From CAVVWJ01 sp965652025 (lineage in GTDB: Bacteria > Gemmatimonadota > Gemmatimonadetes > Gemmatimonadales > GWC2-71-9): a stretch of 64,000 bases of DNA. The DNA is taken from contig CBFGTM010000011.1 in assembly GCA_965652025.1 (NCBI GenBank), positions 13,148 to 77,147 of the forward strand, written 5' to 3'. The notes under the pieces are model-generated. The model was not told where the DNA came from. It saw only the letters and a program-made list of their open reading frames with translations, and did no database searches. Of the stretch, positions 36,459 to 43,959 are shown piece by piece (the stretch's first letter is position 1; each line of letters begins with the position of its first letter). The position numbers and the translations under genes are program-made.

Positions 36459-38297
36459 ATGAGCATCGGACAAACCATAGCAGGCCTCGCGCTGGGAGCC
36501 TCTCTGCTTCCTGTCGCTTCAGCAGTGCCTGCCCAGCAGACTACCACTCCGCAGTCTCCAGCCCGGTCGGCACCGATCTCCAACATCCGGTACGAGCTCA
36601 CCTTCGACTCCACCACCGCCCGAGAACGCACCGTCCGGGTCAGCATGAGCTTCGATATCGGCGGGAATGGACCGGTGCTGCTGTCACTGCCCAGCTGGAC
36701 GCCCGGGGCCTACGAGATCAGCAACTTCGCTCGCTGGGTCGGGGAGTTCTCGGCCTCGGCCGGCGACAAGGCCATTCGCTGGGACAAGCTCGACTATGAC
36801 ACCTGGCGGCTCCAGCCGGGGTCCGCGAAGGCGCTCACCGTTCGATTCGACTACGTGGCCGATACCCTCGACAACGCCATGGCGTGGGCCCGCCCCGACT
36901 TCGTGCTGTTCAACGGCACCAATCTGCTGCTCTATCCCGAGGGGACTGGCTTCGACTTTCCCGCGACGGTGACGGTCAAGACCCAACCCGACTGGGTGGT
37001 CGCAACCGCCATGAAGCCGGGGACAGCACCGCGCAGCTACGCGGAGGGCAACTACCATGACCTGGTGGACATGCCGTTCTTCGTCGGAAGGATGGACTAC
37101 GACAGCATGCAGGTGGCGGGACGCTGGACTCGGCTGGCAACCTATCCGGCGGGTGCGCTGCGCGATTCCACCCGCAAGCAGTTCTGGGATCAGCTCGGCC
37201 GGGTGATCCCGGCAGAGTCGGCGGTGTTTCAGGAGACGCCGTGGGCCAGCTACAACGTGATGATCATCTTCGAGCGAACCTTCGGCGGAGCGAGCGCCCT
37301 GGAGCACCAGAGCTCCCACGTGGGGATCTACAATCCCGGGATCATCGGCAATCCGCTGCTCGCATCCATCACCGCACACGAGATCTTCCACGCCTGGAAC
37401 GTGAAGCGGCTGCGGCCGGCGGAAATGTTTCCCTACCACTACGATCAGGCGCAGCCCACTCCCTGGCTCTGGGTCAGCGAGGGAATCACCGACTACTACG
37501 CCGACCTGGCTCTGGTGCGCAGTAAGATCGTCGACTCCAGCCAGTTCATGGCCCTCACCGCGCAAAAGGCCAACACCGTCACTACCGCCCCTCCGACGGC
37601 GTTGGAGGACGCATCACTCTCCACCTGGATTCATCCGACCGACGGCAGCAACTATCTGTATTACCCCAAGGGCTCGCTGGCGGGCCTGCTGCTCGACGTG
37701 CTCATCCGGGACGGCAGTAACAACAGCCGCTCACTGGACGATGTCATGCGCCAGCTTTACCAGAGCACCTACAAGAAGGGCCGTGGGTTCGGCGCGAACG
37801 ACTGGTGGCCCGAGGTCAGCCGCGCGGCCGGCGGCCGGTCCTTCAACGACTTTTATAACCGGTACATCGACGGACGAGAGCCTTTCCCCTTCGCCCAGAT
37901 CCTTCCCCTGGCCGGCATGCGGCTGGCTCCGGACACCATCAAGGTGCCCCGGCTCGGCATCCAGACGGCGGCCGACTCCACTGGGATCGTGATCGTTGGG
38001 CTGCTGCCGGGAGGTGTGGCTCAGGAGGCAGGGGTCCGTCCCGGCGATCGGCTGCTGGCCCTGGGCGATGTTTCGCTGACCAATCCGGACTTCGGTCCCG
38101 AGTTCCGCGCCCGCTATGGGAGCCGCGAAGGAGCTCCGCTCCCGATCCGGGTGCGTCGCGGGGCGGATACTTTGACTCTCACCGGTAAGGTCAAGCTGGC
38201 CACCCAGGTGGAGCTCCGGTTCGAGGCGGACCCGCGTGCCTCGGCGAAGGCGATTCGGATTCGGAATGGGATTTGGAAGGGAGTCACTGGTCGCTAG
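36459..38297 (+). CDS. Secreted M61-family metallopeptidase with PDZ domain
   Basis: A 612-residue glycyl-aminopeptidase-like enzyme. A signal peptide ending at about residue 25 (VPAQQ) is followed by the M61 N-terminal beta domain and the thermolysin-like zinc site HEIFHAWNVKRLRP, with the third ligand Glu in WVSEGITDYYADLAL. A PDZ domain (about 500-580, IVIVGLLPGGVAQEAGVRPGDRLLAL) precedes the C terminus. It probably degrades peptides in the periplasm. Start ATG 36459, 70 bases after the symporter. The stop is followed directly by a composite repeat element. Confidence 0.93.
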   Translation: MSIGQTIAGLALGASLLPVASAVPAQQTTTPQSPARSAPISNIRYELTFDSTTARERTVRVSMSFDIGGNGPVLLSLPSWTPGAYEISNFARWVGEFSASAGDKAIRWDKLDYDTWRLQPGSAKALTVRFDYVADTLDNAMAWARPDFVLFNGTNLLLYPEGTGFDFPATVTVKTQPDWVVATAMKPGTAPRSYAEGNYHDLVDMPFFVGRMDYDSMQVAGRWTRLATYPAGALRDSTRKQFWDQLGRVIPAESAVFQETPWASYNVMIIFERTFGGASALEHQSSHVGIYNPGIIGNPLLASITAHEIFHAWNVKRLRPAEMFPYHYDQAQPTPWLWVSEGITDYYADLALVRSKIVDSSQFMALTAQKANTVTTAPPTALEDASLSTWIHPTDGSNYLYYPKGSLAGLLLDVLIRDGSNNSRSLDDVMRQLYQSTYKKGRGFGANDWWPEVSRAAGGRSFNDFYNRYIDGREPFPFAQILPLAGMRLAPDTIKVPRLGIQTAADSTGIVIVGLLPGGVAQEAGVRPGDRLLALGDVSLTNPDFGPEFRARYGSREGAPLPIRVRRGADTLTLTGKVKLATQVELRFEADPRASAKAIRIRNGIWKGVTGR

Positions 38298-38369
38298 TCG
38301 CTAGTTCGAGTCATCGCGAGCGGCGTAGCCGCGTGGCGATCCAGCCATGACTAGTGACTAACGACTACC
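38290..38369. repeat. Composite element: heptamers, palindromic core, inverted heptamers
   Basis: Units gtcgcta, gtcgcta, gttcga (38290-38309) precede a palindromic core at 38313-38340 (stems ATCGC/GCGAT and CGGC/GCCG with bulges gag and cgtg). Inverted units gactagt, gactaac, gactacc follow (38349-38369). It overlaps the M61 stop region and ends just before the small minus-strand gene, acting as a boundary between convergent genes. Second copy of the element at 20563-20665, with a different heptamer sequence but the same core bulges. Confidence 0.85.
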
Positions 38370-38371
38370 GC

Positions 38372-38611
38372 TCACGCATCCTCGACACGGGTAAGCACCC
38401 CGGTCCACGAGTCGTCGCGATTCCGGCCACCCCGAAACTCGAAGTGCTCATCCACCAGGATCCGGCGGGTGAACTCCCAGGTCACCTGATCCTGGAGCCG
38501 GTGGCGCAAAACCAGCGGCACCAGCCGGGCCGCCACGACCCAGACGCTCGATTCGAGACCGGGGTAAAGATGGGCCCACTCGGGCCGGAGTCGCGCTTCC
38601 CGTACCGCCAT
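38372..38611 (-). CDS. Small protein of unknown function
   Basis: A 79-residue protein that I do not recognise. It starts MAVREARLRPEWAHLYPGLE and continues with a basic helical stretch (AARLVPLVLRHRLQDQVTW) and an acidic-basic C terminus. No signal peptide. ATG 38611 has an AGGTGG-like site 6 bases upstream. The much longer frame extending to 39688 runs antisense through the FRG gene and is not credible. Compositional bias looks coding, but support is moderate. Confidence 0.55.
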   Translation of the reverse strand: MAVREARLRPEWAHLYPGLESSVWVVAARLVPLVLRHRLQDQVTWEFTRRILVDEHFEFRGGRNRDDSWTGVLTRVEDA

Positions 38612-38710
38612 TGCACCACCTAGTGTTGCCGAGGGTCGCGTCGGCACAGACCGGAGCGTCCGCAGGGGCGTCTGCCCGCACGTTTGGTGCTTTTGGCCAC
38701 GCTCTGCAAG

Positions 38711-38720
38711 GACATATGTC
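38711..38720. promoter_or_regulatory. Palindrome GACATATGTC upstream of the FRG gene
   Basis: A perfect 10-bp palindrome sits 33-42 bases before the FRG-protein start, in an AT-rich patch (gacatatgtcacatatc) unlike the surrounding GC-rich DNA. Its position fits an operator overlapping the core promoter. Confidence 0.35.
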
Positions 38721-38752
38721 ACATATCGAGTCACTCGCCTAACATTCGGCCC

Positions 38753-39547
38753 ATGCCTATCAACGAAGTCGTCGTAACCAGCCTGGGTGACCTGATCGAC
38801 AAGGTGACGCCGATCGAGCCGGATCCCCGGACCGGCCGCCGACGAGACAGCGGCGTCTATCGGGGCGACGGCGACCCCACCTGGCCTCTCCTCACCAGCC
38901 TGGACAAGCTCGGAGGCAGCCGGACACCCCACACCAAGTCGGACCTGGAGGAGCACATCCTGCGGAACTTCATCCGCTACTCCCGGCCCTACCTGACGCA
39001 GCCGCCGGCCAATGACTGGGAGGTCATGGTGTCGGCCCAGCATCACGGGCTGCCTACCCGGCTGCTGGACTGGACCTACTCGCCGCTGGTCGCGGCCCAT
39101 TTCGCCACTCTCGACCCGGACCGGGTGTCCGACCGGGTGGTCTGGCGGCTGGACTGGCAGAGCGTGCATCGCCGCTTCAGCCTGCCCGAGCTGGCGCTGG
39201 TGATTCAGGATCTCGAAGGAATGTTGGGCGGTGCTCAGCCACTTACGCCCTGGAGGCTGTTTTCCAGCAAGGGGATCAAGCCGTTCGCCTGCATGCTGGA
39301 GCCGCCCTCGCTCAACCAGCGGATCGTCGCCCAGTCGGCCACCTTCACCCTTTGCTCCGACAAGCGGCAGTCCTTCGACCGGTTTCTGGAGCAGCACAAG
39401 CTGGGGGCGGCCCTGACCAAGTTCATCATCCCGGCAAAGGAAACCGCTCGCTTCCGCGACCAGCTGGACCTGGTCGACGTCGACGAGCGGCGGTTGTTTC
39501 CTGATCTGGATGGCGTGGCCGCCGAGATGCGGCGCTACTACTCCTGA
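38753..39547 (+). CDS. FRG-domain protein
   Basis: A 264-residue protein with an FRG domain: VYRGDGDPTWPLLTSLDKL near residue 40 and the later HHGLPTRLLDWTYSPLVAAHFA near 105, both hallmarks of the family, which is named for its FRG (Phe-Arg-Gly) motif (YRG here). The fold resembles ADP-ribosyltransferase-like proteins and is common in toxin and anti-phage contexts, but its biochemistry is unclear. ATG 38753 is chosen over 38684 because the conserved region follows closely. It is not accompanied by recognisable defence partners here. Convergent overlap of 10 bases with the next gene. Confidence 0.85.
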   Translation: MPINEVVVTSLGDLIDKVTPIEPDPRTGRRRDSGVYRGDGDPTWPLLTSLDKLGGSRTPHTKSDLEEHILRNFIRYSRPYLTQPPANDWEVMVSAQHHGLPTRLLDWTYSPLVAAHFATLDPDRVSDRVVWRLDWQSVHRRFSLPELALVIQDLEGMLGGAQPLTPWRLFSSKGIKPFACMLEPPSLNQRIVAQSATFTLCSDKRQSFDRFLEQHKLGAALTKFIIPAKETARFRDQLDLVDVDERRLFPDLDGVAAEMRRYYS

Positions 39548-39930
39548 GGCCACTCCGGGGCTGGCGCACGGTCCCGGCCAACCAGGCGAGCCTCGGCTTT
39601 GTCGGAATCGCCGTGGGTCAGCAGGATCTCGAAGCGGTCGACCGGGGCGGCGATGGTCTTGAGCTGCACGAAGTCGCCCTCCCGCCAACTGGAGGCTACC
39701 GGGCGCTGGGGCAGCCGGATCTCCCAGACGCTGCCGTCTTCCAGCTTCACGTAGCTGCCGTCGTTGATGACTTCGCTGACATAGAGACCGTAGGGGAGCA
39801 CCACGTTATAGCAGTTGACCACGCAGCCGGGCAGCTGCGGGGCGGCGGCCTGAGCCTGGGCCGCCGATTCCTGGGGCAAGAGGAGCACGGCTCCCGCCGC
39901 CAGGGCATAGGCCAGGGGGACGAGTCTCAC
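39538..39930 (-). CDS. Secreted small protein of unknown function
   Basis: A 130-residue protein with a signal peptide (VPLAYALAAGAVLLLPQESAA), then a Cys pair in GCVVNCYN and a beta-rich domain (GSYVKLEDGSVWEI, FEILLTHGDSDKAEARLVG) similar in style to small OB-like or DUF3395-type periplasmic domains. Function unknown. GTG 39930 is used because TGGAGGG lies 7 bases upstream; the ATG at 39945 is inside that site. The 3' end overlaps the convergent FRG gene. Confidence 0.7.
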   Translation of the reverse strand: MRLVPLAYALAAGAVLLLPQESAAQAQAAAPQLPGCVVNCYNVVLPYGLYVSEVINDGSYVKLEDGSVWEIRLPQRPVASSWREGDFVQLKTIAAPVDRFEILLTHGDSDKAEARLVGRDRAPAPEWPQE

Positions 39931-40003
39931 GGAACTACCCTCCAAGAAGGTGAGTACAAGTAGCTTACCTCCAATTTTTGAGTTCCGCAGTGGGGGATGG
40001 CCA

Positions 40004-40211
40004 GCGGGCGGTCAGGCCGTCAGGCGGTGCGTCCCGAGTCATCGCGAGGGCGTAAGCCCGAAGCAATCCCGCTGCTTGGGACTGCTTCGGTCGCTTCGCT
40101 CCCTCGCAGTGACTATCCGCTGCCTGGGACTGCTTCGGTCGCTTCGCTCCCTCGCAGTGACTATCCCGCGGCCACCCGCTGCCACCCGACCGCCTGACCG
40201 ACTAACCGCCT
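40004..40211. repeat. Composite element upstream of rpsD with duplicated right arm
   Basis: Left heptamer-like units (gcgggcg, gtcaggc, cgtcaggcg) lie at about 40004-40037. A core at 40038-40070 begins GTCATCGCGAG and ends GAAGCAATCCC. Its complementary arm, a 48-bp unit starting gctgcttgggactgcttcgg, is present twice in tandem (40071-40118 and 40119-40166, one mismatch). Inverted heptamer-like units (ccacccg, cgcctga, ccgacta) follow to about 40211. Fills the 353-base gap before rpsD, whose promoter must lie within or after it. Confidence 0.75.
40071..40166. repeat. Tandem 48-bp direct repeat
   Basis: Two 48-bp copies differ at a single position (gctgcttggg versus gctgcctggg). Each ends CCCTCGCAGTGACTATCC, the right arm of a GTCATCGCGAG-type palindrome. 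The near-identity indicates recent duplication by slippage or recombination. Confidence 0.9.
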
Positions 40212-40283
40212 TCCCATAACGTCCCCATACGAATACATTTGCGGGCTCGGGAAGAACCGCACCAGTCGCACAGGAGATAGTTC

Positions 40284-40883
40284 GTGAACCGTAGGGGACC
40301 CAAGGTCAAACTGGCCCGCCAGCTCGGCATCGCATTGACGCCCAAGGCCGCCAGAGTCATGGAGCGCAGGCCCAATCCGCCGGGACAGCACGGCGCGTCG
40401 CCTCGCCGCAAGGTCAGCGGCTACAAGAAGCAGCTGGTGGAGAAGCAGCGGCTCCGGGCTCAGTACAACGTGAGCGAGCGCCAGCTGCAGAACGCCTTCA
40501 GCGAAGCCATCCGCCAGCCCGGCAATACCGGAGTGCGGCTGCTCCAGCTGCTCGAGCTTCGACTCGACGCGGTGGTCGTCCGAGCCGGATTCGTGCGAAC
40601 CATTTATGCCGCGCGGCAGGCGGTGAGTCATGGTCACCTGGTGGTCAATGGCAAGCGGGTGGACCGTCCCTCCCGCCGGCTGAAGCCGGGCGATGTGGTG
40701 TCGCTCGCCGAGCGCAGCCGCGACAAGATCGCCTTCACCGCCCCGCTCGAGGTCGCCAGGCCCCCGGCCTACCTGGAGCTAGACCGGGACGCGCGCAAGG
40801 TCCGGATCCGGGAGATTCCCGAGCGGGAACAGATCCCGGTGCAGTGCGAGGCCTCTCTGGTGATCGAGTACTATTCCCGGTAA
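40284..40883 (+). CDS. rpsD: 30S ribosomal protein S4
   Basis: A 199-residue S4. It has the N-terminal S4 domain without zinc cysteines (C-minus form, GPKVKLARQLGIALTPKA), then the S4 RNA-binding domain (LELRLDAVVVRAGFVRTIYAARQAVSHGHLVVNGKRVD). S4 nucleates 30S assembly and binds 16S rRNA; in many bacteria it also represses its own operon. GTG 40284 has CAGGAG 9 bases upstream. It stands alone, not in the usual rpsM-rpsK-rpsD-rpoA cluster, so it may be either the only copy relocated or a paralogue. A terminator follows at 40939. Confidence 0.95.
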   Translation: MNRRGPKVKLARQLGIALTPKAARVMERRPNPPGQHGASPRRKVSGYKKQLVEKQRLRAQYNVSERQLQNAFSEAIRQPGNTGVRLLQLLELRLDAVVVRAGFVRTIYAARQAVSHGHLVVNGKRVDRPSRRLKPGDVVSLAERSRDKIAFTAPLEVARPPAYLELDRDARKVRIREIPEREQIPVQCEASLVIEYYSR

Positions 40884-40938
40884 CGCAGTCGCGTTACCGC
40901 GAGGCGGGTAAGTGGGTAAGTGGGTAGGTGGTGATAGC

Positions 40939-40973
40939 AGCCCTCCGGCGAGTGCCCGGGGGGCTTCTTTTTT
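40939..40973 (+). terminator. Rho-independent terminator downstream of rpsD
   Basis: A 10-bp GC-rich stem (AGCCCTCCGG paired with CCGGGGGGCT, one G:T pair) with a 7-base loop is followed by TCTTTTTT. It lies 56 bases after the rpsD stop. Between them are 8-bp units (gggtaagt repeated). The 21-bp repeat array starts about 40 bases further on, so it is outside the rpsD transcript. Confidence 0.88.
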
Positions 40974-41013
40974 GTGGTCGGTGCGGGGGAATCTTCGGGC
41001 CGAACGGCTGCAC

Positions 41014-41493
41014 GGGGTCGCCGGCGGCTTGCACCCGAACGTTGGCGACTTGCACGCGAACGTCGGCGGCCTGCATGGGGTCGCTGCCAGGAAAATGGGA
41101 ACGCTGCTCGTCGGCACGGGGCCGCTGGCGGTCGCGATGGTGTCGCTGACGATCCACATGCAGACGCTGACAATCCACATGGAGACGCTGTCAGTCGGCA
41201 CGGAAACCCTGGCGGTCTGGATGCGAACCCTGCCGGGAAAATTGAATCGCTGCTCGGCTGCACGGGGTCGCCGGCGATCCGCAGGGAGACGCTGCCGGAA
41301 AAATGCCGTCCCGGTCAGCCGGCACGGAACCGCTGACGGGCTGCACGAGAACCCCGGCGGACGAAATGGGGACGCTGCCGGGAAAATCCCAACGCCGGCA
41401 GGTTGCACGGAGACGCTGACGATCCACATGGGGTCGCTGACCGTCCACATGCGAACGCTGTCGGCCGCGATGGAAGCGCTGCCGGACTACTTG
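41014..41493. repeat. Array of about 23 degenerate 21-bp repeats
   Basis: The DNA has a strict 21-bp period. Typical units are gagacgctgacgatccacat+g (41410), cagacgctgacaatccacat+g (41161) and gggtcgctgaccgtccacat+g (41431). A core (A/T)CGCTG is followed by a more variable middle and one of four unit ends: TCCACATG, TCGGCACG, GGAAAATG or TTGCAC. End types recur in mixed order, like a shuffled minisatellite. Two units deviate (19 bp at 41245-41263, 20 bp at 41390-41409). All six frames stay largely open, so open frames here are not evidence of coding. The final unit contains the stop codon of the minus-strand lipoprotein gene; the left edge may extend one weak unit to 40993. Confidence 0.9.
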
Positions 41494-41936
41494 GTCGCCG
41501 ACCAGCCCCCTGTCAGGCTGACCTCGTTCAGCGGAAGCCCGAACTGGTAGGTCCACTCGGCGCTGCCCGACATGGAATTGCCGCTGATTGTCCCATCATG
41601 GTGGCCGTAGCTGCCGAGGTCGAAGCTGATGGTATTGCCGGTGACCTCTCCATTGGTTATGGCGCCCGAGCCTATTGCCGAAGAGAACGACTCGGTGGGG
41701 GTGAGACAGCCGAGAATGCCACCAGAATAGGTCCCGGTGAAGCTGCTCCCAGTCTGGCGGATAGTGGCATGGATGGGGTCCGAGGTGCTGCAGGAGGCGC
41801 CACTCCCGGACATGTTCGAGACCGAGAGGTTCCAGGTGCCCCCCACGTTGATCGAGCCAACCGGCCCGGTACCGCTATCATCTCCCCCACAGGCAGCAAC
41901 TGCGGCCAGGGTGAGGGCCAGCCAGCAGCGACACAT
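41487..41936 (-). CDS. Small beta-rich lipoprotein
   Basis: A 149-residue lipoprotein with signal peptide and lipobox VAAC (Cys16), then GGDDSGTGP linker and a lipocalin-like or Ig-like beta domain (GGTWNLSVSNMSGSGASC, GSSFTGTYSGG, NTISFDLGSYGHHDGTISGNSMSG). The pattern of short strands ending in G-x-W or G-x-Y resembles bacterial small lipocalin-like domains. Function unknown. Its C terminus (SATK) and stop lie in the last unit of the 21-bp repeat array, suggesting the array has eroded or extended into the gene end. Start ATG 41936. Confidence 0.72.
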   Translation of the reverse strand: MCRCWLALTLAAVAACGGDDSGTGPVGSINVGGTWNLSVSNMSGSGASCSTSDPIHATIRQTGSSFTGTYSGGILGCLTPTESFSSAIGSGAITNGEVTGNTISFDLGSYGHHDGTISGNSMSGSAEWTYQFGLPLNEVSLTGGWSATK

Positions 41937-42067
41937 GAGTCGCTCCTTCCTCGCACAGTCGTTTTGGCAGGGGTGCGCTACAACAGATGAGGGCGGCCGT
42001 CCTCATCATTGGTGAACTTACTGTTTGCTGGCTGGTCCGATAGTGGCGGGAGGAGGGCAAGGTTGGG

Positions 42068-42610
42068 CTAGAACATGATTCCCAACGTCACTGGAAAGTA
42101 ATGCACGTCTTGGTTTTGACTCTTGGTTCGGTGCCCGCGGATCTCCAGGAAGTTCTCCAGCCCCAGAAAAAAGAACTTGGCTCCCAGGCCGTAGTTCCAG
42201 CCGTAGCGAACCCTGCTATCGCACCCCAACGAGCAGTCGGTGTGATAGGCGCCCAGGCCCAACAGGACATACGGTTGGATGGGGGAGGTAACCTTGGGAA
42301 GGCGATACAGGACATTGAGGGTTGCGGAGCCGGCGGTCTGGTGGCCTTCTTCGCCGAGGGCAGCTGCCAGCTGTTCGCTGAACTCGAACCGGTTGTACGC
42401 GACGTCCAGGCGGAGTCCCCACGGATGCATCGGTGAGGCCAGCTCCGCGGTCACTAGTGCGTGCCACCCCAGGTTTACGTCGTCCTCGATCTCCCCTTCC
42501 GGCAGGGACACTCCCCCACCCACACCGACCGAGAGGGGACTCTGGGCTCGGAGCGGTGCAGTTGAAGCGACAACACCGAGGCAGGCTGCTGCCAGGATCC
42601 AGCCCCGCAT
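42068..42610 (-). CDS. Outer-membrane beta-barrel protein
   Basis: A 180-residue protein with a signal peptide (to about 22, LRAQ) and alternating hydrophobic strands typical of an eight-stranded OmpA/OmpW-like barrel, ending in the aromatic signature VTLGIMF for BAM recognition. A disulfide-capable pair lies in TDCSLGCDS. Function unknown. Start ATG 42610, 11 bases after the end of the upstream cytochrome gene, so probably co-transcribed with it. Confidence 0.8.
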   Translation of the reverse strand: MRGWILAAACLGVVASTAPLRAQSPLSVGVGGGVSLPEGEIEDDVNLGWHALVTAELASPMHPWGLRLDVAYNRFEFSEQLAAALGEEGHQTAGSATLNVLYRLPKVTSPIQPYVLLGLGAYHTDCSLGCDSRVRYGWNYGLGAKFFFLGLENFLEIRGHRTKSQNQDVHYFPVTLGIMF

Positions 42611-42621
42611 AGTCCTCCAGG

Positions 42622-43806
42622 TTAGAGCGATTTCAGGTACTCTTCCAGGTCACCCTTCTGCTTCCCGGTCAGCTGGAGATTCAGCGTCTTCACGTAATGC
42701 TCGATGACATCCTTGAGCGTCTTCGCACTTCCGTCGTGGAAGTACGGAGGATGCTGCCACAGGCCACGAAGCGGGGTCGTGCGATATCGCTTCTGGCTGG
42801 TCCGCTCAGCGTAGGCTGCGCTCATTCCGGTTTCCGACGGCGGGTGGAGCGTCCCGTCATTGTTGTCGGTGAGGGTCCCGCTTATATGACAGCGGGCACA
42901 GTTGGCATCGAATACGGTCCTGCCCCGGCGAGCCGCTCCCTTGCTATAGCTGCCTGCCGGCGGCGGCGGCGCCGGAATGCTGAACTGATACGCCCGCAAC
43001 GCCGCCAGCTTGGGCGTGACCAGGTCTGGCTGATTCACCACCTTCACTCCGAGCCGTGGGTCGGAAAAGTTGCCCTGGCCATGCATCTGAGTCACGGCCA
43101 CGTAGTTGTTCCAGTACGAGATGGGTCCCTCAGCGGTGTAGGTTTCGTTCTTGACCTCCGCGAGGCCGTAAGCGGGGGGTAGCACCAGCGGAGTACTCTT
43201 GCCGTCGAAGTTGAAGCGGGGGTCGTAGGTTCCCTTGGGCCAGGTCTCAAGAACCTTCTTCTGTTCCGGAGTGAAGTGGGCCAACTTCGCCAGAATTTTC
43301 CCCACCTCCAGGTCGCGGTTGGGCCAGCCATCGAGCCGATGGCCGATTCCGGGGAGCAGCGCGTTGTCGACGGTGGAATGGCAGAGGGCGCAGGTGATGC
43401 CGATCCGGGCGATGCGACCCTTCTCGTCAAATGTCGCCTTTATCCCGACGACTGCGTCCCGTTTGAGGAGATTCCTGGTGCCACTGGTGCCGAACGGATT
43501 GCTGAACAGAAAGGAGAGCAGGTTGAGCCGGTCCTGGTCGACCTTGAGCCCCAGGCTCAGGGCTTCGAGCGGCTGGATCTCCTTCTGGACCAGCTCATGC
43601 AGGCGGGCGGTGTCGGTCCAGAACGGCTCATTGCCGAAGGTGTCGTCGCGGAAGATCTTCCGCCCTTCCTTCTCGAGATCGTTGCTTACCGTGGTCTCGG
43701 GAAACCGGCGGCAGCCAACCGCCCCGGCAACCCCGACCACCACGAGCAGGCCGGTCAGCCAGCACGAGACTGTCAATCGTGGCCGATGTGATGCAGCTAA
43801 AGCCAT
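42622..43806 (-). CDS. Di-haem cytochrome c (MauG/CCP-like C terminus)
   Basis: A 394-residue membrane-anchored or lipidated periplasmic cytochrome. The N-terminal hydrophobic segment ends GAVGC; two CxxCH haem sites follow, CALCH (about 142) and CARCH (about 305). The C-terminal part, TTPLRGLWQHPPYFHDGSAKTLKDVIEHY, matches the bacterial cytochrome c peroxidase/MauG second-haem domain. It may be a peroxidase or electron carrier. ATG 43806 is chosen just before the signal sequence; the longer frame to 43971 crosses the palindromic promoter region. Divergent from the SufR-like regulator. Confidence 0.85.
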   Translation of the reverse strand: MALAASHRPRLTVSCWLTGLLVVVGVAGAVGCRRFPETTVSNDLEKEGRKIFRDDTFGNEPFWTDTARLHELVQKEIQPLEALSLGLKVDQDRLNLLSFLFSNPFGTSGTRNLLKRDAVVGIKATFDEKGRIARIGITCALCHSTVDNALLPGIGHRLDGWPNRDLEVGKILAKLAHFTPEQKKVLETWPKGTYDPRFNFDGKSTPLVLPPAYGLAEVKNETYTAEGPISYWNNYVAVTQMHGQGNFSDPRLGVKVVNQPDLVTPKLAALRAYQFSIPAPPPPAGSYSKGAARRGRTVFDANCARCHISGTLTDNNDGTLHPPSETGMSAAYAERTSQKRYRTTPLRGLWQHPPYFHDGSAKTLKDVIEHYVKTLNLQLTGKQKGDLEEYLKSL

Positions 43807-43870
43807 GGGCCGAACCAGCTTGGGGAATTTCCTAATGCCCTGCGCCTCTGGGCCTACCCCAGCCATTATG

Positions 43871-43894
43871 CTTAAGTGTTTAGAGAAACACAAG
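43871..43894. promoter_or_regulatory. Candidate operator between cytochrome c and SufR-like regulator
   Basis: In the AT-rich divergent region, GTGTTT-AGAG-AAACAC (43876-43891) is a perfect inverted repeat, extended by CTT/AAG outside a 2-base bulge. It lies about 65-90 bases before the cytochrome start and the regulator start on the two sides, the place expected for a site bound by the adjacent regulator. Confidence 0.5.
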
Positions 43895-43959
43895 ATTTTT
43901 CTGTCAAATCTGTCGCTTCCCCGATCCCGGAGACCCTCCAGACCTGACCAGGGGCGTCC

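Noticed and set aside
35006..36799. A 597-residue plus-strand frame
   Set aside because: Out-of-frame shadow of the symporter gene with Arg/Gly/Pro-rich composition.
38612..39688. The upstream two thirds of a long minus-strand frame ending at 38372
   Set aside because: It is antisense to the FRG-domain gene, whose motifs are clear. Only the last 79 codons were kept as a possible gene.
41014..41493. CRISPR array
   Set aside because: The units are contiguous 21-bp repeats with no unique spacers of constant size, and no cas genes are nearby.
40912..41550. A 212-residue plus-strand frame with heptapeptide repeats (such as ETLTIHM) across the 21-bp array
   Set aside because: All six frames are largely open through the array, the start has no ribosome-binding site, two indels shift the repeat frame, and the 3' part is antisense to a lipoprotein gene. 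Kept as a repeat, not a gene.
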